Source: Macrophomina tecta
Taxonomy: Eukaryota; Ascomycota; Dothideomycetes; Botryosphaeriales; Botryosphaeriaceae
Direction: 5' to 3'
NCBI GenBank assembly: GCA_024180945.1
Contig: JAKSGN010000002.1
Span: forward strand, 744,001 to 808,000
Length of the DNA: 64,000 nt
The notes beneath the pieces are model-generated. The model saw only the letters and a program-made list of their open reading frames with translations, did no database searches and was not told where the DNA came from. A program made the translations under genes and the position numbers. Below, in pieces: positions 35,276-46,071 of the stretch; the first letter of the stretch is position 1, and each line of letters starts with the position of its first letter.

Positions 35276-36097
35276 GGTGGATGGCGTGAGGAGTAGTCTG
35301 TAGGGTGGTAGAGGTATGTAGAGGTAACGGAGGTGGGCGGAGAAGGTCGGACAAGAGCCGGATTGTCGTGGGTGTGGTGGAGTACAGAGAGAGAAAGAGG
35401 GAGGAAGGAGAGAAAGCAGAGCAGAGGCACCAGCAATAGCAGCAAAGACGTCGAGAAGGCGTAGGGCCTAGAGCAAGAATCGGCAGCTTACGGGCAGGCC
35501 CAAATCAAGATTGAGCATGGCTGGTAGCTTGTACATCCCAGAGAATTGCGCAAAGGCGAGCAAGGGTGCTGAGGGCATCTGACGTCAGCGGCGACCGGGG
35601 TAGACGATGCGCGCGCGTCGCAGGGATGCGGATCAGGCGAAGCGGGCGCGAAAAGCGGACAAGGTGGCACGCGGCAGCAAAAGCCACACCTCGCGATGAT
35701 CGAGGACCGGCGGCGGCAGGCCTTTCCGAGACCAGCATCGCCTCGCCGCCAAGGTTACGCAACCTGTCTTGCCCTCTCCAGAGACAGCCTATCGGGCCAA
35801 CCTAATTTTGAGCTCACGCCGGATGACCCTACCAGGCCCCATTAATCACACACGCATCACGGAATACAGCCCGACTTGCGTACGAATAGCTGCAGATTGC
35901 TTTTTCTAGTACACACAGAGAATATCGCAAATCATTACACCAAACAGTAGCTGTTCCCATGCGCCGCCTGCATCCATCCATGTCAAACATAAGTCGTGAA
36001 TTACTCGCAATCCGATTCGTAAAACAATACATGCGTGTTCAGTTACTGGTCATTCGTCAGCTGGCTATCAATCGTGTGTGCACATCTGACATTCGAC
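35276..36097. other. Spacer between the two paralogues
   Basis: About 820 bases between the start of paralogue A and the stop of paralogue B, both on the minus strand. Nothing gene-like is supported. The purine-rich stretch next to 35276 (pyrimidine-rich in gene sense) looks like a leader or promoter of paralogue A. Confidence 0.5.
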
Positions 36098-36769
36098 TTA
36101 CAGAAGACCCAGAGTCAGGTCACCGTGAATCTTAGCCTTGAGTTGCACTTCGATGTCCAGGTTGAGCTCGAGACGAAGACGAAGCTGCTCGCCCTTGCCA
36201 TCGTCGCCTTCCTCTTCGCCGCCACCACCTGTGAGTCCACCGAGCGCCTTGCCGGCTGTGTTGCCAACCTGGTTGACTGCGTTTCCGGCTGTGTTTTGGA
36301 CCATATCGCCAGCGCCGTTGACAAGATCGCCGCCGGGGACGTTCTCAGTGATGCCCTCCAAGGGGCCACCGCCGCCCTGCTTCTGGCCGCCCTTCTGCCT
36401 CTGTCGCTGACGGTTGCGACGGCCACCAGACGCGGAGACGTCGGAACGTGGTACTGATTCGGTGTCGCTCTCAGGAACGTTTCTGCGACCACGTCCACGG
36501 GACTGGCGACGCCTGGACTGCTTGCGCTGCGGTTCGGGTTCGGGTTCGGGCTCGTCCTCGCCGCCAGCATCCATATCGACATCGGACTCTGGCGATTCGT
36601 CTGGCGTAGGCTGCTGCTGGGGCTCTTGTTGCTCTTGCTTCTTGCCGAGCTTCTGCGGCTTCTTCTTCTCGGCCGTCTTCTTACTCGAGGCCTGACCGCC
36701 GGCGCCGCCGCTGACTTGGGCCTCAGCACCGGCAGAGGCTTGGTTCTCCTCGTGGGTCTTGTCCGCCAT
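36098..36769 (-). CDS. Disordered protein with conserved C-terminal motif, paralogue B
   Basis: A single exon of 223 residues from ATG 36769 (MADKTHEENQASAGAEAQVS). The composition is strongly biased: Lys/Gln-rich, then acidic (DVDMDAGGEDEPEPEPEP), then Arg/Ser-rich (RKQSRRRQSRGRGRRN), then Gly/Asn-rich with NTAGNAVNQVGNTAGKALGG, a short hydrophobic-repeat helix. The last 28 residues (196-223; LRLRLELNLDIE, then VQLKAKIHGDLTLGLL) match paralogue A. The rest cannot be aligned with it, so the C-terminal motif is the conserved functional part and the N-terminus is free to change. As in paralogue A, the stop TAA sits inside GTAAGT (36101-36096). The function is not known to me; intrinsically disordered fungal proteins with short conserved ends include septal-pore and scaffold proteins, a possibility only. 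Confidence 0.75.
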   Translation of the reverse strand: MADKTHEENQASAGAEAQVSGGAGGQASSKKTAEKKKPQKLGKKQEQQEPQQQPTPDESPESDVDMDAGGEDEPEPEPEPQRKQSRRRQSRGRGRRNVPESDTESVPRSDVSASGGRRNRQRQRQKGGQKQGGGGPLEGITENVPGGDLVNGAGDMVQNTAGNAVNQVGNTAGKALGGLTGGGGEEEGDDGKGEQLRLRLELNLDIEVQLKAKIHGDLTLGLL

Positions 36770-37953
36770 TGCTGTGTTCTAGAGATTTGAGGCGCAGGTG
36801 TGGGTATGTACAATGGAGATTGGAAAAGAGCTGTGGTGGGAAGATGCAGGAATGAGACCTGGAGAGAGAGGTGAAGTTTGGTATGCGAGAAGGATGGGGC
36901 GGGAGCAGTGCAGGAGAAAAGATGAGCGTACTCGTACATCAGCAGGTTTGCACAAGGTGCTGCTCAAGACCCTGGTCGCCAGAGCTCCTCTGACGCAACA
37001 TGGCGCTAGGCGACGAAGCGTGCGGGCAGGACGGCGGCTGGCCACACAGAGCCTTGAACAGATCCTGGCAGCCTTGCCGGCGAGCCAGTGGCCCTCGATC
37101 GCAAGAATCCAGAGCTCTCACAAAAACCTGCGGGAGCCCGTGCTCGGCTGCCAAGTTTCGCTCTTCAGTCGTCATCATCGCAGTCTTGGGCCTGCCTATG
37201 ATTTAATCCGGCGGCTGGCTGCATCTCGTTGGTCCATAACCGGTAGACTGCGACTGGGGGCCGTTGTTTCGGAACGCGGCCGGCGTCCGAGAATGGCCGT
37301 GTGGCTTGCGGCGTTCATCGCGAGAGATCGGGAGCTGTGCTGCCGGCAATGTCGCAAATCGCAAGCTTCTTCGACAGGGGATGACCACGCGAATGGACCT
37401 GAAGAATTTAGCTGAAGAATTCAGCCGAATGTAAGTGTCCAGGGGCACTTGCTACGACGGCGCTTGGGCGGAAGAAGGCTCGATCCCTCACCATGCCCAG
37501 ATGCGGTTGCTGAGGGCTAGCGCGGGAGTTGCTCCGTCGCGCAGCACAACGTGCAGGAGCGGGCCGGGGTGCGCTTAGCAAAGTGACACGGCGGCGGGGG
37601 AAGCGGAGAGCATTAGTCGCTAAGAGTTGCGCCGGATGTGAGTGAACATGTGAGACAGCAGGCCCGAGGACACGCAAGTCTGGACATCTGCTGGCAACAA
37701 GTTCCACCTTCGGTCACTCGCATGACAGGAAAGTCGCCGCCATCGGGTGTCCAGACTTCCGAGTCTTCATGCTCGACGGGCTGACGGACTGCTCAAGACC
37801 CGCCACGGCCGTCCAAAACGGGGTATGCCGAGTTCCGGAGATTGGTCGCTATTATCTCGCCGACAACCGTCGCGACGTCTTCAGCCCTCATTCTCACCTT
37901 GACCCTGCGCCGACGACCTCCGTGAAAACTGCCAGTCACGGCCCGCTCACACT
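36770..37953. other. Intergenic, divergent promoters
   Basis: Nearly 1.2 kb between the start of paralogue B (minus) and the DUF2470 gene (plus). A plus-strand frame of 205 codons (36798-37415) is Arg/Ala/Leu-rich with no domain and overlaps the presumed paralogue B leader; it is not accepted as a gene. Nothing else was found. Confidence 0.5.
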
Positions 37954-38726
37954 ATGGCTGCTCCTGCCGCTCAAGAAGCTGCTGCTAAACAGCGCGTTAT
38001 CTCGCATATGAACGCTGACCACCAGGACTCGGTAGGCGTGCCCGCACCCTGCCCCTCTGCCACTGGCTCGAGCTGATGACTCAGATTGTCCGTTATGCCG
38101 AGCACTACTGCAAGCTCTCCTCCTTCGCGGCCAGAAAGGCGCGTTTGGCAGACATAACGCTGGGATCTATGTGCGTCGAAGCCGCAGGGAAGAAGTACAC
38201 GATTCCGCTGGAGCCCCCTATGCAGTCGTGGCGCGAGGCCCGCGAGCGTCTTGTCCAGATGGACAAAGACGCCCTCGCCGGGCTGGGCCGAAGCGATATT
38301 ACAGTCAAACAATACACCCGCCCGCGAGGAGCGCATGCTGTCGTCTTCACAGTCTGTGCGCTTACGTACGTGCTTGTTTCACGCCGGGCCAATGCACAGC
38401 CTGGATCGTTCATCTACGACCACGTGCTCAGTTACTCTCCCGGCTTCGCGAGCTTCGTTGCCCAGGTCCAGCCGCTTGTGCTGGCTTTTTTGGTGGGTAT
38501 CCACGCTCTGGAGACGGCCATCTTGGCTCGCAGGCTGCAGCGGCACAACGTGTCAGCGTTCAGTAGGCTGTGGTGGCAGTGGATCGCGTTGTGTTTGATC
38601 GAGGGCTTCGGGTCTTTGGAGAGGTAAAATTAGCGCCAGCCCCTGACCAACCGCAGACTGACGTCGGCTAGGTTCGGTGCCCTCGTGCAGCAGGGCCGTC
38701 ACGAGAAGGAAAAGCAGAAGCACTGA
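37954..38726 (+). CDS. DUF2470 domain membrane protein
   Basis: Exons 37954-38031, 38085-38623 and 38672-38726 give 223 residues. The N-terminal ISHMNADHQDSIVRYAEHY, reconstituted across the first intron, is the signature of DUF2470, a fold found beside heme-utilisation and pyridoxamine-oxidase-like proteins. A LADITLGSMCVEA strand pair and YTIPLEPPMQSWREARERL complete the domain (about residues 15-105). The C-terminal half has three hydrophobic segments (HAVVFTVCALTYVLV, VQPLVLAFLVGIHALETAIL, WWQWIALCLIEGF), so this is a fungal membrane-anchored version. The last intron (GTAAAA...TAG) converts an early stop into a basic tail ending HEKEKQKH. The role is not established; the family name implies no reaction. 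Confidence 0.82.
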
Positions 38727-39224
38727 GCAGAGAGAGGGGGGCTCCAGATCGGCACCGTAGGGCAGGATCCACAGGGCGGTTACTAGTAGCGACCAGGCTA
38801 GCGCGGTGGACTTGGAGCGACGCATCGTGGAGCAGACGGGCGATTTGTGCGGCCCGTGGACGGCAATCAGCCGGGCGGTGAGATCAAGATGGGCGCGGTG
38901 ATGGTGGACTAGCTGCTTCGACGCGCCGGGCGAGCTGGTACATGTTCCTGGCGGCCGCGAGAATCGCGGGGAAGCTACAGCAAGGGCGTGGCGCGCTGGT
39001 AAGCGGCTACGAGCGGGAGGGTGCAAGGGTACCCCCGGCCGCCGATAGGCGCTCCAGAGCTTCAGGCAATTTGAGACAGGGCATTTCCAATACAATACTC
39101 ATTTCGGCGACGCGTTTGCGAACATCCCACATCGCTCTCAATCTCAATCGCCCGCTCTCTCATCCACACCACATTACTCCTTTATGTTCACTTGGTTACC
39201 ACAGCACCCTCCCCGCAACCAGCC

Positions 39225-42044
39225 ATGGCGGCGCGCCCTCCAAGCGCGCTCTCCCTCTCCACGCCGCTGCTCGAGCGCGCAAGGAGAGACTCCCCCTCCG
39301 CTTCGCCAACGCGCGATCGGCGCAAGAACATGACCACATACGAATCCCAGCCCTGGGCTGTGTCCCCTTCCGCCACCCTCCAAGCCTTCACCGACGGCTT
39401 CGACCCAGCCGCAGCCTCCGAAGAACAGCAGCTGCTGTCCAGCATTACGAACGCATCGACCGCCGAAAAGGACCTGGGTGCCCGCGTCGCCTCCGCCACG
39501 AAGAAAATCAAGGACTGGTGCGCCGAGTTGGAGCGATGGGAATGGTGCGACACCTTCGAACCGCCTCAGTGTCGCGACCCGTATCTTCAGGAGAAGGACA
39601 CGCAACACGCCGACAGGGATGGTATCTCTACCAGCACGACAGACAAGGACCGCGACGATGATTCCGCATACTGGGGTTCATTGCCGGCGGCAACGGTAAT
39701 GGCTTACGGCGAGCGCCTAGACGTAATCAAAGAAGAATTGGAGGATTTGAACATGGACGAACTCAAGGGCCACATCCTAGACATGTACCCCATCGAGCGG
39801 CCCCGGCCCGGCTCAGGTTACGGCAACAAACGTGCTGAACTCCATCTCTTGGACGACTTTTCCTACGTCGTAACCCACACGATGCTGCAGGCCCTTCCAT
39901 GCCTCTCGTATCTCAGCCAGCTGACGCGCGTATGGTCGGTCCGCCTGATGGTCCTGCACGAAGTGCCGCACTTCATGGCCGGCTTGGACGACGTGACGAA
40001 GGCAATGCGTCTGGGGTGGGATGCGTTAGATCTTCCCGACGATCCTCAGAACTCGACCAAGGCGCTCGACGGCTGGAAGGAGGTCCTCACGGAGACCCGC
40101 GACGGCCTGCAGGGCAAGATCACGAGTCTCGGACGGAAGCTTGATCGTATGCTGGACGCACTCGAGGGCATGAACGACGTTCTCCCCGATAACTGGATAG
40201 ATGATTTCGAGGCGATCGAGGCGGATTACAGCAGATGGGCGGCCGACGCACAGAAGCGAATTTTTGAACTCGACATGTTGCTGTCCAGACCGCCGGAGAA
40301 ACTGACCCGCCCGACATCTGCTCGCGGTGCCGATCGACCCTTCGACTTTGGCGCGCACACTCCCAGGAAATCGCTGCTGTATGCAGAAAATAGCGAACAC
40401 AGATTACTTTCTGATGAGAGCGGCACTGGCGACAAGCTTGCAGGACCTGTACCTAAATTAAATCGCACAAACACCACTTTTGGTCCTAGAATCGCCCCAC
40501 ACGTCATTGACCGCGGTCACCAACGTTCGAGATCTCGGTCTGAGCCTGATGTTCAGATCTCGCCTTTCAAGTTTGCACAGAGGCTGGAGACGATTGAAGG
40601 CACGCCGACGAAACCGGATCGTTTCCGCAAGTTCGATCTGGAAGCCGAACAGGCCGATAGTGATGACTCGGACGCGATTGCAGAAAGCAGCGTTCAAGAA
40701 TCTGTAGAACGGCGCGCTTCTGTCACCTCGATTGAATCCTTCACGCGGTCGCAGGTGAAGAGCGTCGACATCCGACGGGACAGTAGTTCGAGCAATAAGC
40801 AGGAGTTGCAGTCTATTAACAGCAGCCCCCGCCGACGCCACTCTCATCCTGGAGGGCCGCTGATGAGAACAGAAGAAGAGGTTCTCTCTTCTGCTAGCAG
40901 TGATGAATTTCCTCCCCTTGTGGATACTCCGGAAGTCCGCATTGAGAACTTCCCATCTCCCACAGAATCACAATTTTCCAGTCCTGAAGGAAGCCCGACC
41001 GATTCTCCTTCGCTGCGTCCGCTACCTGGTAGACCCACCGCTAAGATGCCCCGCCCGCCGCTCAACTCTGCCATGCACAAACGCAGAAGCAAATCACAAA
41101 AAGTACCGATTGTGCTGCCCAGCGATTCGGAATCAGACAAAGATTCCCGGGTCTTTGGCGGTGGCAATTCGCCCGAGTCGCCTCCCAAGTATTTGCAGCT
41201 CGCCAGGAAATCACAACACCGTCGGATCTCGAGCGCGACCGCAGACTTGGAGCAGCAGATCCGCCGTCTCATCACCTCCGTCCATGCACCGATTCGTCTC
41301 ACCTCGGGAGATGCGGAGGCATCACCAGTGGAAAGCAACTCCAGGCGCACAGTGTCCGGATCTCGGCCACCGTCATCGCTACGGGTCTCTAGGAAAACTA
41401 GCGCCCAATCCATTACGATGTCTCCAGTCAAGCTCGAGCATGACCGAGCTCAGCGGCATGCACGCTATGGGGACTCGGACATCAAGCTGTATCACCTCAC
41501 GCAGCCTGGTCAGGCTAAGCCAATCAAGCTTTTCGTGCGCCGTGTCGGTGAAAACGGCGAAAGACTGATGGTTCGCGTCGGAGGCGGGTGGGCCGACTTG
41601 GGCGAGTATCTGCGACAGTACGCCGATCACCATGCCAGGCGTGTTGTTTCCACGGAAGGCAAGATTGAAGCTCTCGGTATCCAGGGAACCCCGGAGCCGG
41701 TTCGGCCGACAAGCTCACATAGTAACACGGGTGGCTCGAAGCGCTTCTTGGGCACGCCTAATACCAGCACTCCTCTGCCTCGGTCTCGCCCCGGAAGCGC
41801 CATGTCAAACCACAGTTCGATGGATAGAGATGAGATCGGCGCAATCGATTCCGGAGCATCGCAGAGATCATGGGCGGGAAGTGAAGTCGGACTTGCAGGA
41901 CCAAAGACGAAGAAATTGGACCTTTCTGGAGAGAAGCTGGAATGGATTGAAGGAATGATGAACCAGGCGAAGATGTTGGGAGCTCGTGAGGCCAATAACA
42001 CGAGGAAGGTTTACTTGAAGCATGGCGGACAGGGAGGCATGTAG
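39225..42044 (+). CDS. KAR9: Kar9-family cytoskeletal protein with GAR domain
   Basis: A single exon of 939 residues from ATG 39225; the frame extends slightly upstream only through non-ATG codons. The N-terminal about 350 residues are helical (KKIKDWCAELERWEWCDTF, DVIKEELEDLNMDELKGHIL, LPCLSYLSQLTRVWSVRLMV), as in the Kar9 domain that links microtubule plus ends to Bim1/EB1 and myosin V for spindle and nuclear positioning. The middle is Ser/Pro-rich, with many SP/TP sites and a likely SxIP-type EB1-binding region. Near residues 740-820 lies a GAR (Gas2-related) module: DIKLYHLTQPGQAKPIKLFV, then RLMVRVGGGWADLGEYL, which binds microtubules. S. cerevisiae Kar9 lacks this module, but filamentous-fungal homologues can carry it. 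The protein is expected to be cytoplasmic at microtubule tips and spindle poles. Confidence 0.82.
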   Translation: MAARPPSALSLSTPLLERARRDSPSASPTRDRRKNMTTYESQPWAVSPSATLQAFTDGFDPAAASEEQQLLSSITNASTAEKDLGARVASATKKIKDWCAELERWEWCDTFEPPQCRDPYLQEKDTQHADRDGISTSTTDKDRDDDSAYWGSLPAATVMAYGERLDVIKEELEDLNMDELKGHILDMYPIERPRPGSGYGNKRAELHLLDDFSYVVTHTMLQALPCLSYLSQLTRVWSVRLMVLHEVPHFMAGLDDVTKAMRLGWDALDLPDDPQNSTKALDGWKEVLTETRDGLQGKITSLGRKLDRMLDALEGMNDVLPDNWIDDFEAIEADYSRWAADAQKRIFELDMLLSRPPEKLTRPTSARGADRPFDFGAHTPRKSLLYAENSEHRLLSDESGTGDKLAGPVPKLNRTNTTFGPRIAPHVIDRGHQRSRSRSEPDVQISPFKFAQRLETIEGTPTKPDRFRKFDLEAEQADSDDSDAIAESSVQESVERRASVTSIESFTRSQVKSVDIRRDSSSSNKQELQSINSSPRRRHSHPGGPLMRTEEEVLSSASSDEFPPLVDTPEVRIENFPSPTESQFSSPEGSPTDSPSLRPLPGRPTAKMPRPPLNSAMHKRRSKSQKVPIVLPSDSESDKDSRVFGGGNSPESPPKYLQLARKSQHRRISSATADLEQQIRRLITSVHAPIRLTSGDAEASPVESNSRRTVSGSRPPSSLRVSRKTSAQSITMSPVKLEHDRAQRHARYGDSDIKLYHLTQPGQAKPIKLFVRRVGENGERLMVRVGGGWADLGEYLRQYADHHARRVVSTEGKIEALGIQGTPEPVRPTSSHSNTGGSKRFLGTPNTSTPLPRSRPGSAMSNHSSMDRDEIGAIDSGASQRSWAGSEVGLAGPKTKKLDLSGEKLEWIEGMMNQAKMLGAREANNTRKVYLKHGGQGGM

Positions 42045-42828
42045 GATTGGTTTTGGAGATGGATTGGCGCATTTTAGCATGCGAGTGGTGTTTGATTTTC
42101 TTTTCACGGGCGCGTGGACTGAACAAGAGATATCCCTATTCGTGGTTGGCTTTCGAGAGAGGAATTGGCACATTTGAAATACCCCGGGAAAGTTTTGGCA
42201 TTAGATTGGCGCAGGGATTGCTGGCATTGGCATATGGGCATTGCGTGAGAGCTACGAACACTGGGCTTCTGGACGAGGACATGACTTTGGCATCAAGGCT
42301 GGCTCTTTGGGTGTGGCATACGTCTTGGCTTTGGACGTTCAGTTCGGTGTATGGCTCTACGCTTTGAGGGCGTTAGGACAACAGTTTCATAAGCACTCGC
42401 TTCTACAGTTCATGACTGGCATCAATTGACGAGATGAACATGCAATTGAAGAGCTACTCCTGCGGCGTGAAGTTTGAACTTCGCCTGTAGGTATTGCCAC
42501 GGCAATTTCATGTCATCATACAGAACTAAAGTAGTCATGCGATACAAACATTCGAAATATTCAGGAAACGTCCACGTGAACGACTGTTTTAGCTCTCCAT
42601 ACGTATCAGTTGCTGGAGGCCGAGCTCAGCGTGCCAAATGCTTGAGGCAAGCATAATGCGCACGGGCGTTCCTCGGAAGGATAGCCCTGGCATAACGTCA
42701 AGCACACCCACGTCGCGCATCACTCAACGCGCGCCCCTCCCGCACTTCTCTTTCACGAACACGTCGCGTGGTCATGGAATGGCCTTGACCTTTCACAACA
42801 CCACCAACCGCCTACGACCGCTTCGACC
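42045..42828. other. Intergenic, Kar9 3' flank and LSM1 promoter
   Basis: About 780 bases. The first part is G/T-rich and continues as an open frame after the Kar9 stop, but has no protein similarity and is probably 3' untranslated sequence. The last 150 bases are C-rich with short A/C runs before the LSM1 ATG. Confidence 0.5.
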
Positions 42829-43604
42829 ATGGAACACCTCACCTTGAACGATCAACCCCCGCCGCCTCAAGGCGGACCTGGCCCCGACCCAGCAGGCTCT
42901 CAGCCACCGATGCCGCCAATGGTACCCCAGCTTCCGCCGCAGATGTTCACCACCGCCGCCCAACTCCTCGATCTGACCGACAGTTAGTGATTGTCACTTC
43001 AATGCTCTGAGAGTTGCGAAGCACAAGTGAAGAGTTTGACGGCTGACGCGGCCTGCGTGCGGTTGCAGAAAAGCTTATGGTCGCCCTACGTGACGGACGC
43101 AAGCTCATCGGCGTGCTGCGGAGCTGGGATCAGTTCGGTAGGACGACACCTCTACGGATGCAGGTGGAGGACTTTCTGGTTGGACACCCTGCGCTAACTC
43201 GGCCTCGTTGCAGCGAACCTCGTCCTCCAGGAAACCATCGAGCGCATCTTCGTGCAGAACCTGTACGCCGACATCAACCGCGGCGTCTTCCTCGTGCGCG
43301 GCGAGAACGTGCTGCTCCTCGGTGAAATCGTATGGAAACCCGTTTGTCGATGAGTACAAGGAGCCTTGTGTGTTATGGAAAGCATTGAGCTGAGTTGCTT
43401 GCCGTCAATCGGCATATTTTTTGCGTGCAGGACCTCGACAAAGACGACTACATCCCCGAACCTTTCGAACAAGCCCCCGCGGAGAAGGTTTTCGCGCTGC
43501 AGAAGCAGGAGATTGAGGAACGCATGAAGAGGGATAAGCTCAGACGGAAGCACCTGCGGAGTCATGGCTTCGAAGGCGAGCACAGCGGCGAAGCAGTGCT
43601 ATGA
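42829..43604 (+). CDS. LSM1: U6 snRNA-associated Sm-like protein LSm1
   Basis: Four exons, 42829-42982, 43069-43137, 43214-43329 and 43431-43604, give 170 residues with consistent phases. The Sm fold reads [20 protein letters not shown], then [19 protein letters not shown] (Sm1) and [20 protein letters not shown] (Sm2). The loop spelling and the ERIFVQN strand identify LSm1 and not LSm8. The N-terminus has a Pro-rich, disordered extension ([14 protein letters not shown]). The C-terminus has the long charged helix ([20 protein letters not shown]) that distinguishes LSm1. With LSm2-7 and Pat1 it binds oligoadenylated mRNA 3' ends and promotes decapping in cytoplasmic P-bodies. Three of the splice joins fall within the Sm fold, which supports the model strongly. 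Confidence 0.93.
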
Positions 43605-44106
43605 TGACAAAGAACGCTGAGGGAACGCAAAGAATGTGCAGTAGAATTTATCGCGCGCTCTGAGCACAGGCTGGATATGGGTTCTTCTGGCCGAGGACCT
43701 GCGATTATTTAAAGAATGGTCCGGACATGGGCATGAGTGGGCAGAATATTGTGAAATGCTGCTCATGCTATCAGGCTATGCAGTGCAACTTCTGATCGAA
43801 AAAGCTCAGAGGAGAATAAGGATGCACCAACTATACAGAAAAAGAAAAAAAAGGCTCGCTCAATAGGAAATGGTTCGAGATCCACGCTCGAGGTCTTGCA
43901 TTTTCTGCTTTTGACTTGCCCTGTGTCTCTGAGCCGATTAACTTAATTCTCAACGGCCTGCCTATCCTCTACCCCTCTGTATAGGGTGGAGTTTCTGTTT
44001 TTGATCTCCTAAGGTTTCTCCAATCGACGCTGGGATCTGGCGTCTCCGGGGGCCATATAGATTCTTCTGATCACAATCCGCTTATCCTACCACTCCGACC
44101 ATCATC
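43605..44106. other. Intergenic between convergent genes
   Basis: About 500 bases between the stop codons of LSM1 and the HIT-finger gene, mostly A/T-richer than the genes. Nothing else was seen. Confidence 0.5.
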
Positions 44107-44826
44107 TCAACCCACCGCTTCCTGCTTACCCTCCTCTCCAAGCACAAGGCCCTGATCTACCTCTCCACCAAGCGCCCGCTGCACCAACTCCACAAACTCC
44201 CTCATCGCCTCCCCGCCCTCCCGCTCCTGCGCTCTCAATATCTGCCCCACCGCATTCTTATCCGCCGTCTCCTGCTTCCACGGCCCCCGCGCCCGCTGTC
44301 CGCCCGGCATCCCGGCACCACCTCCGCGGCCTCGTCTTCCACGTCCTCGTCCGCCGCCGCGGGACCAACCACCACGACCACCACGGCCGCGCCCGCGCCC
44401 GCTCTGTTGTTGTTGCTGCTGCTCGGCCCACTCATCCGGATCAGGCTCGAGTGTGGAGGTGTAGATGGTGAGGAGCTGGGCGCGGAGGTTGGGGTGTTTC
44501 TGGAGGAGGGTTTGGAGGGCCGGGTCGGCTAGGAGGCGTTGGAGAGGGTCGGAGGGTGGTTGCTCGGGCGCGGGAGCTTGGGTGGGTGGAGTCGCGGAGA
44601 CATTCTGGGGGTCCTTTGCAGATGCGGAAGCTGCCGGGGCGGAAGAGTCGTGGATGGGCTTATGGGTCTTGAAGCAGGCAAGGGAGCAGCTGGGAGTTTG
44701 GGTCGTTGTCAGTGAGAATCATCGGGAATGGGGTGAGGCAAGAGGGTAGGCGTACTACTTGACAGTGCAGCTGGGGCATTTGTATTTGTGCGGCTGCGCG
44801 CCGCAGACGTCGCAAGTGGAAGACAT
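44107..44826 (-). CDS. HIT-type zinc-finger protein
   Basis: Exons 44826-44756 and 44689-44107 give 217 residues. The N-terminus MSSTCDVCGAQPHKYKCPSC plus the exon 2 continuation YCSLACFKTHKPIH forms a zf-HIT with Cys5, Cys8, Cys17, Cys20, Cys25, Cys29, His33 and His37; the finger is restored only by splicing. It is followed by a Pro/Ala linker, a conserved helix (DPLQRLLADPALQTLLQKHP) like that in ZNHIT3/Hit1-type proteins, a polyglutamine run, an RGG-type segment (GRGRGRGGRGGWSRGGG) and a C-terminal helix. ZNHIT3/Hit1 homologues help assemble box C/D snoRNPs through Rsa1/NUFIP; that role is inferred. The arginine-glycine segment suggests RNA contact. The intron is GTACGC...CAG, 66 nt. Confidence 0.85.
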
Positions 44827-46071
44827 TGCGTGCTGTGTTTGAGTGAGCGGGTTACTTTTTTCTGATCGCTGACGTCGTACCCGGAGATACGATGGAGTTT
44901 GCGCGCGCTGGCCGTTTCTCGGGTCGACGCGTGCGAATTGTGTTTGGCGCATCCACTCTTCCTCAATCGTCTCGACTCTTTGCCTGCGTCATAGGCTTCT
45001 ACTTCCTCTTACGACGTCCTAGGTTTGGACACGCTGCCTTGCTTCGATCTCCGCTCGAGCGATGTCTGCTAATAACGACAGACGGGAAAACACCTCCGCT
45101 ACAAGGCTACCGTATGCTCAGTCTCGGGCCTGCTTTTCCCTACTACCTACCTGGCGGCCATCTTCCCCCCTTGTTGAAGAAATTTATGAAAATAGCGTGG
45201 AGATCTCCCGCTCGCCAGTTCTACCCACTCGCAGGCAATGACACCGTCTTTGTAACCGAGTGACTCGAGTACGAAAAGATAAAAATCCCAAGGTCCGCCT
45301 GTTCTGGAGCGTTATGCGAAGCAACAGGTGCTGACGGTTTGCTCAGTGCCCCATTAGCCCGTCTGGGACCTAGTAATAACTACTCACCTGAGTCATAAGA
45401 AAAGTCATTGTCTCATACAGGGAATCCATTCCACAGCCCCCGCTCTTTTCCCAACACCAGTACACCGGGGAGTCTTTCAGGTGACTCTAGCTCGGTTCAT
45501 TATTACCATCAAATGATCCGGATGGCTCCAATCAGGACAATGATTCTAAATCTTCCCGACTTCCACAAGCCCGGCGCTTCGGCGCCTTGCTAGTGCAGGC
45601 TGATTCAATCTCCCGGCCTTTGGCATTGTCATAGTCTTCAACACGGTTAGACTTGCCTCCGTTATCTATGCCTTCATGAGGATTCAGGAAAAGCCCTTCA
45701 TCACCCGGGGAGATGCTGTTTCGTCCTTCATCCGATCATCCGCCGCCACAACCAGGGATGCAGATCCACTTCCAAATGAGCCGGTAAAAGGCAAGATTGG
45801 TCACAAACAATCGAGTCATCGATGACATATGAGCCCCGAAAAAAGCGTTGGGCGCATGCGACCAGTCCAAGACATTGGCTGGTTACAGTATACTTGTACG
45901 TTTCCTGCAGCGTATCGAAAATAACTCCTTGATGTATCCCAGCTTTACAGTTGCTCTCGCCACCACTTTAGGCATGCTGGGCTACGCCGTGCCCCACATG
46001 AGAACAATCTACGGACAGTCAGTATAGTCTCATTTTGAAGCATTGGACTGGGCAAGGCCCGATCGTAAACA
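44827..46071. other. Gene-poor stretch, no intact gene
   Basis: From the HIT-gene promoter to the membrane-protein relic no convincing gene was found. The last 150 bases (from about 45920) may be more of the relic (a plus-strand LGMLGYAVPHMRTIYG resembles nothing definite), interrupted by stops. Confidence 0.45.

Noticed and set aside
36798..37415. Plus-strand frame of 205 codons
   Set aside because: Overlaps the presumed leader of paralogue B; Arg/Ala/Leu-rich without a domain or splice partners.
42047..42367. Plus-strand frame of 106 codons after Kar9
   Set aside because: Follows directly after the stop, has no similarity, and is most simply 3' untranslated sequence.
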